Positions 1-7,939 of a stretch of DNA of 64,000 nt are shown here, piece by piece (the stretch's first letter is position 1; each line of letters starts with the position of its first letter). The stretch is from Actinoallomurus iriomotensis. Lineage in GTDB: Bacteria > Actinomycetota > Actinomycetes > Streptosporangiales > Streptosporangiaceae. Location: the NCBI RefSeq assembly GCF_030269445.1, contig NZ_BSTJ01000006.1, forward strand, positions 501,204 through 565,203, read 5' to 3'. The notes below the pieces were generated by a model that worked only from the letters and a program-made list of their open reading frames with translations, made no database searches and was not told the origin of the DNA. The position numbers and the translations under genes were made by a program.

Positions 1-533
1 GCATGCGCCAGCGTCTTGGCATCGCGGCGGCGATGCTCGGCGACCCACCGGTCGTCATCTTGGACGAGCCGTTCAACGGCATGGACCCGGAGGGGATCGT
101 CTGGATGCGCAAGCTGCTGCGCACCCTCGCCGCCGAGGGCCGGGCCCTGCTCGTCTCCAGCCACCTGATGAGTGAGCTGCAAGGCATCGCCGACCACATT
201 GTGGTGATCGGCCGCGGCAAGGTCCTCGCCGAAGCCGGCATCGATGAGCTGCTCGCGCGCGCCGCCGGTGAGCAGGTCCTGCTGCAGACGCCGACGCCGG
301 CCGAGGCGTACCGGGTGCTGCATCGTGCCGGGGGCGTCACGACGATCATTGACGACGGCGCCCTGAGCGTCTCCGGGCTCGCCGCCCGCCAGGTCGTGGC
401 GGCTCTTGGCCAGTCGGACGTGGTCTTTTCCGAGGTCACCACCCAGCGGCCGACGCTGGAGGACGTCTACTTCCAACTCACCAGCGGCGAGGCGGAGTTC
501 GGGACCAACACCGTGCAGGGGGCACAGCGATGA
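1..533 (+). CDS. ABC transporter ATP-binding protein (5' truncated by window edge)
   Basis: The C-terminal 176 residues of an ABC-2-type exporter ATPase are visible. The window opens inside the ABC signature: MRQRLGIA is the tail of the usual LSGGMRQRLGIA. Walker B (VVILDEPFNGMDP) and the H-loop (SSHLMSEL) follow, then a ~90-residue C-terminal extension typical of drug or bacitracin-type exporters. The Walker A half lies outside the window. The stop overlaps the next start (ATGA at 530-533), so it is translationally coupled to the two permeases downstream. It should energise efflux by them; the substrate is unknown. Confidence 0.93.
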   Translation, partial: MRQRLGIAAAMLGDPPVVILDEPFNGMDPEGIVWMRKLLRTLAAEGRALLVSSHLMSELQGIADHIVVIGRGKVLAEAGIDELLARAAGEQVLLQTPTPAEAYRVLHRAGGVTTIIDDGALSVSGLAARQVVAALGQSDVVFSEVTTQRPTLEDVYFQLTSGEAEFGTNTVQGAQR

Positions 534-2107
534 CCACGACCAGCACGCCACCCCTCCTGGCAGGCACGCCCGAGCGGGCACGCTTCACGGCCGTGCTGCG
601 GGCCGAGTGGACCAAGTTCCGTACGGTCCGCGGCTGGGTGATCGCCCCGATCATGGCCGCCGTGCTGTGCGTCGTGTTCACCTTCTTGGTCGCCAACGGC
701 ACCCACACCGACTTCTGCACCGGCACCGGCAACTGCACGGCCGGCCATGCCTTCGTGCCGACCGGACCGAAGGGCCAAGCGGTCGCCGACAGCTACTACA
801 CCCTCGGCGGGCGGCTGACCGGCGACGGCACCATCACCACTCAGGTCACCTCGCTGACCGGCGTCATCTCGACCGCCCCGACGGACGTCGCCCCCTCTCA
901 GGCGCAGCAAACCCGCCCCGGGGTCCCGGCCTGGGCCAAGGCCGGGATCCTTCTGCGGCCGAGCACCCGGCAGGGATCGGCCTACGCCGCGGTGATGGTC
1001 ACCGGCGGCCACGGCGACCGCTTCCAATACGACTACAGCCACGACGACGCCGGCCGGCCTGGACCGGTCTCCGCCGGCTCGCCGCACTGGCTGCGCCTGA
1101 CCCGCACCGGCGACACCCTGACCGGCTACGACTCGACCAACGGAACGACGTGGACCCGGACCGGCACCGCGCACCTGACCGGGCTACCGGCCACCGTCTA
1201 CGCCGGGCTGTTCGTCACCTCGCCGGTCTCCTTCCAGACATCGGCGAGCGGCGCACGCACCCTCGCCACCGCCACCTTCGACCACACCGTCATCGACGGC
1301 AGCGCCACGCCCAGCGCCTGGCACGGTCAGAGCATCGGAGCCGGCGAGCAGGACTTCTACCCGACGCTGCGAGCCGGCAGTTACCACCGCGCCGGCGGTT
1401 CCCTCGTCGTCAGCGGCTCCGGAGACATCGCCCCCGCCGTCGTCCAAGGGCTCCTCGGCGCGGACACGGCCTCCAGCAGCCTGCCCTTCGGGCTCACCGT
1501 CGCGCTGATCGTGCTCATCGTGGTGGCGACCATGTTCGTCACCGCCGAGTACCGCCGCGGCCTGATCCGCATCACCTTCGCGGCCATCCCCGGCCGGCAC
1601 CGCGTGCTCGCGGCCAAGGCCGTCGTCATCGGCGCGGTCGCCTTCGTGATCGCCGCCGTCGCCGCGGCGACCGCCGTTCCCCTCGGCGAGCACATCCTGC
1701 ACGCGAACGGTGCCTACGTCTTCCCGGCCGGCGCCCTCACCGTCGTGCGCATCGTCGCCGGCGCCGCGGCCCTGGCCGCCGTCACCGCCGTCGCCGTGCT
1801 CGCCGTCGGCACCATCACGCGCAAGAGCGCCGCGGCGGTCGCCGGGGGCATCGTGGTGTTCGTCCTGCCCTCGATCATTGGCTCGATCAGCTCCGGTGGC
1901 GCCGTCCAGTGGCTGTATCGCCTCACCCCGGCCGCCGGCCTGTCGGTGCTGCAAGCCCTGCCCCGATCGGCGCAGGTCGACTACCCCTACACCTTCGCCA
2001 ACGGCTACTACCCGCTCGCCCCCTGGGCCGGCTTCGGCGTCCTCGCCGCATGGGCGGCGCTCGTCCTCGGCATCGCCGCCGTTCTGCTGCGCCGGAGAGA
2101 CGCATGA
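530..2107 (+). CDS. ABC-2 type permease with large extracytoplasmic insert domain
   Basis: A 525-residue membrane subunit of the exporter. It begins like other actinobacterial ABC-2 permeases (LRAEWTKFRTVRGW), has one TM helix near residues 38-58, then a ~230-residue hydrophilic stretch before further TM helices from about 320 onward (LTVALIVLIVVATMFV). The insert contains WAKAGILLR, FQYDYSHDD, WLRLTRTGDTLTGYDS and VYAGLFVTS, a pattern I associate with concanavalin/LamG-like DUF1349 domains; that fold is inferred. It ends in RRRDA, like the next permease. The start overlaps the ATPase stop by 4 bp and the stop overlaps the next start (2104-2107). Confidence 0.88.
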   Translation: MTTTSTPPLLAGTPERARFTAVLRAEWTKFRTVRGWVIAPIMAAVLCVVFTFLVANGTHTDFCTGTGNCTAGHAFVPTGPKGQAVADSYYTLGGRLTGDGTITTQVTSLTGVISTAPTDVAPSQAQQTRPGVPAWAKAGILLRPSTRQGSAYAAVMVTGGHGDRFQYDYSHDDAGRPGPVSAGSPHWLRLTRTGDTLTGYDSTNGTTWTRTGTAHLTGLPATVYAGLFVTSPVSFQTSASGARTLATATFDHTVIDGSATPSAWHGQSIGAGEQDFYPTLRAGSYHRAGGSLVVSGSGDIAPAVVQGLLGADTASSSLPFGLTVALIVLIVVATMFVTAEYRRGLIRITFAAIPGRHRVLAAKAVVIGAVAFVIAAVAAATAVPLGEHILHANGAYVFPAGALTVVRIVAGAAALAAVTAVAVLAVGTITRKSAAAVAGGIVVFVLPSIIGSISSGGAVQWLYRLTPAAGLSVLQALPRSAQVDYPYTFANGYYPLAPWAGFGVLAAWAALVLGIAAVLLRRRDA

Positions 2108-2877
2108 TCGAAGCACTACGAGCCGAATGGACCAAGACGCGCACCACAGGCGGCATCGCCTGGCTGCTCACCGGTGCCATCGCCGTGACCATCGCGGTCA
2201 GCGCCGGCATCGCCGCCGCCACCCACGTGTCACCACAAGGCGGCCAGGAGGATCCCACCAAGATCGCCCTGACCGGCGTCTACCTTGGCCAAGCGGTCGT
2301 CGCGGTATTCGCCGTCCTGACCATCTCCGAGGAATACGGCACCGGCATGATCCGCGTCAGCCTCGCCGCCATGCCGCGCCGCCTTGTGCTCCTCGCCGCC
2401 AAAGCCGCCACCACGACGGCACTCGCCCTCACCGCCGGCATCCTCGCCGTCACCGGCTGCCTGCTCGTCGGCCGCCTCATGCTCCCAACCGCCGGCCTCG
2501 ACCCGGCCCACGGCTACCCACTCATCTCGATCGGCCACAGCCCAACCCTGCGCGCCGCCTCCGGCAGCGTCTGCTACCTCGTCCTGATCGCCCTGCTCTC
2601 CCTCGGCGTCGCCACCGCCCTCCGCGACGGCGCCCCATCGATCGCCGTCGTGCTCGGCCTGCTCTACCTGCCCCCACTCCTCGCCCAAGCCTTCACCGAC
2701 CCACTTCGGCGGCACATTGAGCAGATCGCCCCCATGACCGCCGGACTCGCCATCCAAGCCACCACCGACCCCCACTCCCAACCCATCGCCCCCTGGGCCG
2801 GCCTGGGCGTCCTCACCGCATGGGCAGCAGCATCGCTTCTGATCGCCGCACTCCTACTGCGGCTGCGCGACGCATGA
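2104..2877 (+). CDS. ABC-2 type permease
   Basis: A 257-residue second membrane subunit of the export operon. The N-terminus (MIEALRAEWTKTRTTGG) and C-terminus (LLLRLRDA) match the preceding permease, so the two are diverged paralogues, but this one lacks the extracytoplasmic insert. About six hydrophobic segments are visible (near residues 19-38, 60-80, 100-125, 155-180, 185-205, 225-250). The ATG overlaps the previous stop (ATGA), giving a three-gene coupled operon. The likely complex is one ATPase dimer with a heterodimeric membrane part; the substrate is unknown. Confidence 0.9.
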   Translation: MIEALRAEWTKTRTTGGIAWLLTGAIAVTIAVSAGIAAATHVSPQGGQEDPTKIALTGVYLGQAVVAVFAVLTISEEYGTGMIRVSLAAMPRRLVLLAAKAATTTALALTAGILAVTGCLLVGRLMLPTAGLDPAHGYPLISIGHSPTLRAASGSVCYLVLIALLSLGVATALRDGAPSIAVVLGLLYLPPLLAQAFTDPLRRHIEQIAPMTAGLAIQATTDPHSQPIAPWAGLGVLTAWAAASLLIAALLLRLRDA

Positions 2878-2888
2878 CCACCGTGTTG

Positions 2889-3425
2889 TCAGATGCCTCG
2901 TCGTCTGCGTGGGGTGATGGTGTAGCTGAAGGAGATCACGAAGTCGATGGCGAGTATGAGTGCCCAGGGGGCCATCACCGACCACAGCCTCAGGGTGCGG
3001 TGAGCGTCTCCGACGAGCAGCGTGAAGATGCCCAGCACCGCTGCCGCCACGATGTAGGCGAGGAGGTGGCGAAGCCATTGCCCGCGTTCGTAGGCGGCGT
3101 GGGCGGATCCGGTCTTGGGTGCCTTCACCGGGGTGGGGCCGCCGGCGAAGCGATGGGCGAAGCGCTGGTCGGCCCAGCCGATCATCTGATGGCCGAAGGC
3201 GACCGATACGCCGATGTAGATCGCGGCCAGACCGTGCGCGGGCGAAGCGGGTGCGCCGCTCCGGAGGTCGACGACCGAGGCCGCGAGCAGCACCACGTCG
3301 ACCATGGGAACGCTGACCAGCAGGACGTTGCTGAGCCGCCGGGCGCGCAGGAGATAGCGGACCGCGAGCCCGGTCACCAGCAGCGCCCAGAACCCGATCT
3401 CGCATCCCACGATCAGGAAGATCAC
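2889..3425 (-). CDS. integral membrane protein, function unknown
   Basis: A 178-residue protein with about four hydrophobic segments: residues 1-25, 33-55, a third near 63-85, and a C-terminal pair around 115-165 (HLLAYIVAAAVLGIFTLLVG, WALILAIDFVISFSYT). It ends in an arginine-rich tail. No family motif is recognised. It is transcribed divergently from the TetR gene starting at 3491, with an operator-like inverted repeat between them, so it is the most likely target of that regulator (inference). Confidence 0.75.
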   Translation of the reverse strand: MIFLIVGCEIGFWALLVTGLAVRYLLRARRLSNVLLVSVPMVDVVLLAASVVDLRSGAPASPAHGLAAIYIGVSVAFGHQMIGWADQRFAHRFAGGPTPVKAPKTGSAHAAYERGQWLRHLLAYIVAAAVLGIFTLLVGDAHRTLRLWSVMAPWALILAIDFVISFSYTITPRRRRGI

Positions 3426-3438
3426 GACGCTCCTTTAT

Positions 3439-3484
3439 TTCGCACGGCCGTATGAAAAAGAAAATAACACGACTGTGCGATAAT
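3439..3484. promoter_or_regulatory. divergent promoter/operator between membrane protein and TetR gene
   Basis: TTCGCAC (3439-3445) faces GTGCGA (3475-3480), an inverted repeat in an AT-rich patch. The right arm runs into a GATAAT -10 box (3479-3484) lying 6 nt before the tetR ATG at 3491. A bound repressor would occlude this leaderless promoter. The element ACTGTGCGA recurs at 48114-48122. Confidence 0.5.
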
Positions 3485-3490
3485 GGCCAG

Positions 3491-4096
3491 ATGCCGAAGA
3501 TCGTGGACCACGAGGCGCGCCGGCTGGAGCTCGCCGACGCGGTCGGCCGCGTCATCGTCAGGGACGGGGTGAATGAGGTCTCGATCCGCTCGGTCGCGGC
3601 CGAGGCCGGCTGGTCGTCAGGCGCGCTGCGGCACTACTTCAGCACCCGCGCCGAGCTGCTGGCCTTCGCCTGCGAGCAGGTGGTGGAGCGGGTCACGACC
3701 CGGATCACCGACCTGAGGCACAGCGGCACCATCCAGCAGGCGGTCCGCGCCGCGCTGCTGGAGACCATGCCGGTCGACGCGCGGCGTCACGCCGAGGCCG
3801 CCATCGCGTTCGCCTTCCTGACGCTCGGGCTGAGCGATCCGCGCCTGGCCGAGGTCCAGCGCACCCACTTCGACGGCATGTACGGGCTCTGCCTTCAGCT
3901 CATCGAGAGCCTGGAGACCGAGGGTCTCCTGGCCCCTCACACCGCCTCGACCGAGCTCCTCGCCCGGCGCCTGCACGCCGTCGTCGACGGTCTGTCCATC
4001 CAACGGCTGGCCGGCCACCTGACCCCGGAGAGCATGATCGACCAACTCGACGCCTACCTCGCCGAAATCAGCCTCGGGGCTGGCGGCCGGCCGTGA
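3491..4096 (+). CDS. TetR family transcriptional regulator
   Basis: A 201-residue one-component repressor. The N-terminal helix-turn-helix (residues ~10-55) reads VNEVSIRSVAAEAGWSSGALRHYFSTRAELL, the TetR_N pattern; the rest is a helical ligand-binding domain of typical length. The start at 3491 (MPKIVDHEARR) is preferred over the upstream in-frame ATG at 3452, because the family begins a few residues before the HTH and a GATAAT -10 box lies 6 nt upstream, consistent with a leaderless transcript. It probably represses itself and the divergent membrane gene; the ligand is unknown. Confidence 0.92.
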   Translation: MPKIVDHEARRLELADAVGRVIVRDGVNEVSIRSVAAEAGWSSGALRHYFSTRAELLAFACEQVVERVTTRITDLRHSGTIQQAVRAALLETMPVDARRHAEAAIAFAFLTLGLSDPRLAEVQRTHFDGMYGLCLQLIESLETEGLLAPHTASTELLARRLHAVVDGLSIQRLAGHLTPESMIDQLDAYLAEISLGAGGRP

Positions 4097-4180
4097 TCTC
4101 GGCTCGTGGGCATGCCGGGGTGTGGTCGGCGTCGTAGCGGCGGACGGGACTTTACGGCCGGATGTGCCACCATCGTGCCC

Positions 4181-4798
4181 GTGACCGATCTGCTCTCCCA
4201 CGTGCGCGTTCCAGGCGACCGGGAGATCCGTGCCCTGCACGAGAAGCATGCCCCCACGGGCGAGGCGTTCGAGCTCGTCCACACCCACTGCGAGATCGTG
4301 TGCCGGATCGCGGAGCAGCTCCTCGGCCGCGTGGGCGACGGCGTCGACGCGGACCTCGTACGGGCGGGCTGCCTGCTGCACGACATCGGCGTCTACCGCC
4401 TGTACGACGGCGCGGGCGAGCTCGACCACGCGAGCTACATCCGCCACGGGGTGCTCGGCCACGAACTCCTCGCCAAGGAGGGGTTCGCGGAGGCGATCTG
4501 CCGGTTCTGCTCGTGCCACACGGGTGTGGGCATCGGTCCCGACGAGGTACGGATGCAGCGCCTTCCGCTGCCGGCGGGGGACTATCGCGCGCGGTCCCGC
4601 GAGGAGCGGCTGGTGATGTACGCGGACAAGTTCCACAGCAAGAGCAGCCCGCCCGCGTTCGTCCGCGCGGACACCTACGCGGTGGACGTCCGCCGCTTCG
4701 GGGCCGGCAAGGCGGCGGCCTTCGCGGAGTTGCGCGAGGAGTTCGGCGAGCCGGACCTGGCCCCGTTGCTCACGGCGTACGGTCACGCGGTCCGTTAG
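4181..4798 (+). CDS. HD domain-containing phosphohydrolase
   Basis: A 205-residue HD-superfamily protein. Metal-binding residues are visible: H in FELVHTHCEIV (~30), HD in GCLLHDIGVYRLYD (~65-66), and H in HASYIRHGVLGHELLA (~85-95); CSCHTGVGI and MYADKFHSK follow, as in predicted metal-dependent phosphohydrolases. The GTG at 4181 is chosen because the conserved part begins right after it; there is no Shine-Dalgarno, but CACCAT sits 7 nt upstream (weak leaderless promoter). Its 3' end overlaps a small reverse gene by 29 bp. The substrate is unknown. Confidence 0.85.
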   Translation: MTDLLSHVRVPGDREIRALHEKHAPTGEAFELVHTHCEIVCRIAEQLLGRVGDGVDADLVRAGCLLHDIGVYRLYDGAGELDHASYIRHGVLGHELLAKEGFAEAICRFCSCHTGVGIGPDEVRMQRLPLPAGDYRARSREERLVMYADKFHSKSSPPAFVRADTYAVDVRRFGAGKAAAFAELREEFGEPDLAPLLTAYGHAVR

Positions 4799-4970
4799 GC
4801 CATCGGGGCCGCCGGGAGCCGGTGACCTCCCGGCGGCCGGTCCAATGGCGGTGGAACTGGTAACCGAAGAGGTCCACCGAGAACGCCTCCGACGCGGCGT
4901 CGGCGGGGGCGGCCGCGACGCCGGTGAGGGCGAGCGGCGCGACGGGCACGGCCGTGACGATCGGACGCAT
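4770..4970 (-). CDS. small secreted protein candidate (66 aa)
   Basis: A 66-residue ORF with a strong ribosome-binding site (AAAGGAG, complement of 4978-4984) 7 nt before the ATG. The first ~26 residues form a signal-peptide-like stretch (MRPIVTAVPVAPLALTG followed by AAAPADAASEA, with an Ala-X-Ala cleavage pattern). The mature part would be ~40 residues (FSVDLFGYQFHRHWTGR and a basic tail). The N-region has little positive charge, which weakens the case. The 3' end overlaps the HD gene. An AT-rich promoter with an inverted repeat lies upstream. No homologue is recognised. Confidence 0.5.
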   Translation of the reverse strand: MRPIVTAVPVAPLALTGVAAAPADAASEAFSVDLFGYQFHRHWTGRREVTGSRRPRWPNGPRDRTP

Positions 4971-5002
4971 GGCGGACTCCTTTCCCCCGGGAGGCAGGAA
5001 GC

Positions 5003-5034
5003 GTGTACACGTTATACATGTCCGTTATGTAAAC
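5003..5034 (-). promoter_or_regulatory. AT-rich promoter/operator upstream of small secreted protein
   Basis: Within GC-rich surroundings this stretch reads (complement) TACAT-N7-ATGTA, an inverted repeat with 5-bp arms, overlapping a TATAAC -10-like box, followed by the palindrome GTGTACAC (5003-5010). It lies 33-65 bp upstream of the ATG at 4970, consistent with a repressible promoter. Confidence 0.4.
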
Positions 5035-5051
5035 GGCAACCACCTCGTATC

Positions 5052-5097
5052 ACGACGTACGGCCACGCCCCGCGGGCGGGGCGTGGCCGTACGTCGT
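5052..5097. terminator. long perfect hairpin, probable terminator
   Basis: A perfect 22-bp inverted repeat (5052-5073 and 5076-5097) with only two central bases, just past the stop of the reverse gene ending at 5110. There is no T-tract, as is common for actinobacterial terminators. It would end transcription of the 5110-5556 gene. Confidence 0.7.
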
Positions 5098-5109
5098 CGC
5101 GATCGCGCG

Positions 5110-5556
5110 TCAGCGAGCCGGGGGAGGGAGGGGAACGCCCTTCGTGCCGGGCTTGACCTGGGAGCAGTGGACGCCCTTGGGCAGCGGTCCGATCTTCACG
5201 TGACCCTTGCCGTCCTTGGTCGCCTTGACGACCGTGGCACCGGACGGCGGAGCCGGCAGGGCCGCGCCCTTGGGGATCGCCTTGACGATCCGTCCGTTCA
5301 CCTTCACCAGTGCGCGGGCCTTGCCGGGCACCTTGCCCGTGACGACCTCCTTCGGCCCCTTCTCCGGCCTGACCTTGAGCTTCGCGCCCTTGCCGACGCA
5401 GACGATCGCGACCGGGCTCGTCCCCTTCGCCGGGACGGTGGTCGGCGCCGAGCGCGAGACGGCCGGTGACGCGCCCGCGGCGTACGCCGAGCCCGCCAGC
5501 CCGGTCAGCGCGATGCCACCGGCCAGAACGCCGACGGCGATGAGCCTGTTTCTCAT
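5110..5556 (-). CDS. small secreted protein, function unknown
   Basis: A 148-residue exported protein. The ATG at 5556 follows a GGAGG ribosome-binding site and opens a clear signal peptide (MRNRLIAVGVLAGGIALTG, then LAGSAYAAG), probably cleaved after AYA. The mature part is rich in Lys, Pro and Gly (KLKVRPEKGPKEVVTGKVPGK) with two cysteines (AIVCVGKG and GVHCSQV) that could form a disulfide. No catalytic motif is seen. A longer in-frame start at 5619 would bury the signal peptide and is rejected. A strong hairpin follows the stop. Confidence 0.75.
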   Translation of the reverse strand: MRNRLIAVGVLAGGIALTGLAGSAYAAGASPAVSRSAPTTVPAKGTSPVAIVCVGKGAKLKVRPEKGPKEVVTGKVPGKARALVKVNGRIVKAIPKGAALPAPPSGATVVKATKDGKGHVKIGPLPKGVHCSQVKPGTKGVPLPPPAR

Positions 5557-5788
5557 GGTTCCTCCGAGCAGGAGTCGATCAGGACACCTCGGAGTCTCCC
5601 GACGGGGAGCTGAAGTCACGATGAGTGCGGAACGAGGTCAGCCACCCACTGGGAGCGCAGGGCGCCATCCGGCTGCTGGCCGACCACCACGACGCCGGGT
5701 TGCCGCGCTGGCTGCCCGGCGGGTTCGCGGCACGGCTCGCGTGCTAGCGGTGGCGACCGTCGCCGGCCGCCATTCTCGTGGTGCCCGG

Positions 5789-6331
5789 CTACCGGCTCGG
5801 TGTATAGGCCAGCACCACCGCGCCGTTGCCGATTTCGGTCACTCCCGTCAGGTTCATGAGGGTCGTGCTGATGCCCGACAGCAGCGACTCACCGGAACCC
5901 GCGACAAACGGGGATATGCTCAAATGCAGCTCGTCCAGCAGACCCGCCTCGACGAGCGCCCGGCTGAAAGGGCCGTTGCCATACTTCACCAACGTGCCGT
6001 CGCCGGCCTCTTTGAGCTGGGCGACGGCGTCGATGGCGTCGCCGGTGAGCACCTCGGCGTTCCAGGTGGTCTCGGTCAGCGTGGTGGAGGCGACGTGCTT
6101 CGGTAGGGAGTTGAGCTTGTCGGCGAGGTCGCCGGTCATGGTCGGCCACGTTGCGGCGAAGTTTTCGTAGGTCGCCCGTCCTAGCACGAGACCGGCTGCC
6201 TGTTCCAACAGCCGGAGCTGGTAGTCGAAGTGGTTGTCGTTGGGGGCGATCTTCATCTGTCCGGCCCACCAGTCGTCCCCGGAGAACCTCCCGTCGAGCG
6301 AGAGATGGTCATATTCGATCAGTTTTCGCAT
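5789..6331 (-). CDS. dihydrofolate reductase family protein (RibD C-terminal domain)
   Basis: A 180-residue protein of the RibD-C/DHFR-like fold: MRKLIEYDHLSLDGRFSG at the N-terminus, GLVLGRATYENFAATWP (cofactor-loop region, ~50-65), LVKYGNGPFSRALVEAGLLDEL (~115-135) and a C-terminal SISPFVAGSGESLL. Such proteins are NADPH-dependent reductases of unknown substrate. The ATG at 6331 is chosen because it begins the conserved strand; the longer in-frame extension to 6406 has no homology-like content. It shares strand and close spacing with the AraC-type regulator at 6447-7136, a common actinobacterial pairing. Confidence 0.85.
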   Translation of the reverse strand: MRKLIEYDHLSLDGRFSGDDWWAGQMKIAPNDNHFDYQLRLLEQAAGLVLGRATYENFAATWPTMTGDLADKLNSLPKHVASTTLTETTWNAEVLTGDAIDAVAQLKEAGDGTLVKYGNGPFSRALVEAGLLDELHLSISPFVAGSGESLLSGISTTLMNLTGVTEIGNGAVVLAYTPSR

Positions 6332-6446
6332 CCCCGGAGACAACCATCCCGATGATCGACGGTCTTGTATCGAACCGAATCCCGCCGGCTTCGAGGTGCT
6401 GCTCAAGCGGGTCGAGACAGCCCAGCGGGTCGGGTCGGGTCGGGGA

Positions 6447-7136
6447 TCAGAACGCGACGAACGGGATGTCGGACCTCAACTCGCCCGGGGTGTGGCCGGT
6501 CGCCCACCGCATCGCCCGCGCGAGCTGCGGCTGATCGTAGTAGCCGCCGACGGTGACCACGTCGACGATCGATCTCCCCGCCGTGAGGAGCTGTGCGGCG
6601 TGCTGTGCCCGCTCGATGCTGACGAGCTTGCGGCGCGACATCCCGACGGCCCGGCGGAACCGGATCTGCGCCGTCCGTTCCGACATGGCTCGTGGTCGTT
6701 CGCCGTGACGGATCTCGTCGACGAGTGGATCGAAGATCAACAAACCTGCTCGCACGAGTCTGTCGACGAAGACGTCGACGTTCTGCTCGGTCGGCATCTC
6801 CCAGTCTCGGTTGTCCAGCAAGATCCGGTCGCCTGACAGGGTCGGCAACAGAGCATCGTTCAGGTCAGCCAGGCCGGAAGGCGGGAACAGGGGCAGATAG
6901 GCACCGAGCCGCAGCTCGACACCGAAAAACTCCCAGCCCTCCGGACAGATCAGTTGAGTGGCCCTGGTCTCCGGTCCGCGCAGGTGCACCGTCAACCTGT
7001 CACCGGTCCGCGCAAACGCGATCATGGAGGAGCCTTTGGCCGCCGAGGTGAAACCGGTCGCGGCGTCACAGCTTGCCGACCACACTCGTCGCACCAGCGG
7101 GAGTTCGCCGGCGACAGCGTTGAAAATCAACCCCAT
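6447..7136 (-). CDS. AraC family transcriptional regulator
   Basis: A 229-residue regulator with the DNA-binding domain at the C-terminus (residues ~145-225): RFRRAVGMSRRKLVSIERAQ, AAQLLTAGRSIVDVVTVGGY, YDQPQLARAMRWATGHTPGE, the HTH_18 layout. The N-terminal ~130 residues form an effector domain of the type common in short actinobacterial AraC proteins. It lies 115 bp upstream of the DHFR-like gene on the same strand and probably controls it (inference). Confidence 0.9.
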   Translation of the reverse strand: MGLIFNAVAGELPLVRRVWSASCDAATGFTSAAKGSSMIAFARTGDRLTVHLRGPETRATQLICPEGWEFFGVELRLGAYLPLFPPSGLADLNDALLPTLSGDRILLDNRDWEMPTEQNVDVFVDRLVRAGLLIFDPLVDEIRHGERPRAMSERTAQIRFRRAVGMSRRKLVSIERAQHAAQLLTAGRSIVDVVTVGGYYDQPQLARAMRWATGHTPGELRSDIPFVAF

Positions 7137-7267
7137 AACGGCGGGAGTCTAGGCGGTCCCGACTCCACCGGGCTGAGACCGGGCGGCACCGCGTGGGAGT
7201 CGAGCAGGCACTGTCCGTCAGCACCGTCTTCATGGTGGCTTTAGGTACGGCTCGTCACGCTGGGCCG

Positions 7268-7936
7268 GTGCGGATTCTCGTGGTGGAGGACGAGCGGCGT
7301 CTCGCCGAACTGCTGAAGGACGGTCTGGCCGGTGAGGGGTTCGCGGTCGATCTCGCCCATGACGGCCAGGAGGGATTGTGGCTGGCGACCGAGAACCCGT
7401 ACGACGTGATCGTCCTGGACGTGATGCTGCCGCGGCTGGACGGCGACGCGGTCTGCGCCCGGCTGCGCGAGGCCGGGATCTGGACGCCGATCCTCATGCT
7501 GACCGCCAAGGACACCGCGCAGGACGAGGCGCAGGCGCTCGACAACGGCGCGGACGACTTCCTGGGCAAGCCGTTCGCGTACGTGGTCCTGCTCGCCCGG
7601 CTGCGGGCGCTGCTCCGGCGCGGGGCGCGCGAGCGTCCGGCCGTGCTCACGGTGGGGGATCTCCAGGTCGACCCGGCGGGGCTGCGCTGCCGCCGGGGCG
7701 ACGTATCGATCGCGCTGACGCCGAAGGAGTTCGCCGTCCTGCACGGTCTGGCGCGCCGGGCCGGCGAGGTGGTCTCCAAGACCGAACTGCTGTCGATGGC
7801 CTGGGACTTCGCCTACGACGGCGACTCCAACATCATCGAGGTCTACGTCAGTGCCCTGCGGCGCAAGATCGACAAGCCGTTCGGGCGCACCACTCTCGTC
7901 ACCGTGCGCGGCGCGGGCTACCGGCTGGAGGCATGA
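7268..7936 (+). CDS. two-component response regulator, OmpR/PhoB family
   Basis: A 222-residue regulator. The receiver domain (1-~118) shows the acidic pair (VVEDERR), phospho-acceptor Asp in VIVLDVMLPRLDG (~51), Thr in LMLTAKD and Lys in GKPFAYV. The winged-helix output (~125-220) contains ALTPKEFAVLHGLARRAGEV and ALRRKID, ending TVRGAGYRL. The GTG at 7268 starts the canonical VRILVVEDE; the longer ORF from 7193 has unrelated N-terminal residues. The gene is followed after 3 nt by its cognate kinase. Confidence 0.95.
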   Translation: MRILVVEDERRLAELLKDGLAGEGFAVDLAHDGQEGLWLATENPYDVIVLDVMLPRLDGDAVCARLREAGIWTPILMLTAKDTAQDEAQALDNGADDFLGKPFAYVVLLARLRALLRRGARERPAVLTVGDLQVDPAGLRCRRGDVSIALTPKEFAVLHGLARRAGEVVSKTELLSMAWDFAYDGDSNIIEVYVSALRRKIDKPFGRTTLVTVRGAGYRLEA

Positions 7937-7939
7937 CAG

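Noticed and set aside
406-2877. Long plus-strand frame covering the permease region
   Set aside because: Its first part is arginine/histidine-rich shadow sequence; only the part from 2104 is a real permease.
4795-5043. 82-codon reverse ORF overlapping the small secreted peptide
   Set aside because: Arginine-rich shadow of the 4770-4970 frame and without a ribosome-binding site.
5661-5745. Coding-like frame ending LPRWLPGGFAARLAC between the secreted-protein and RibD-like genes
   Set aside because: No start or family recognised; too short to distinguish from chance in GC-rich DNA.
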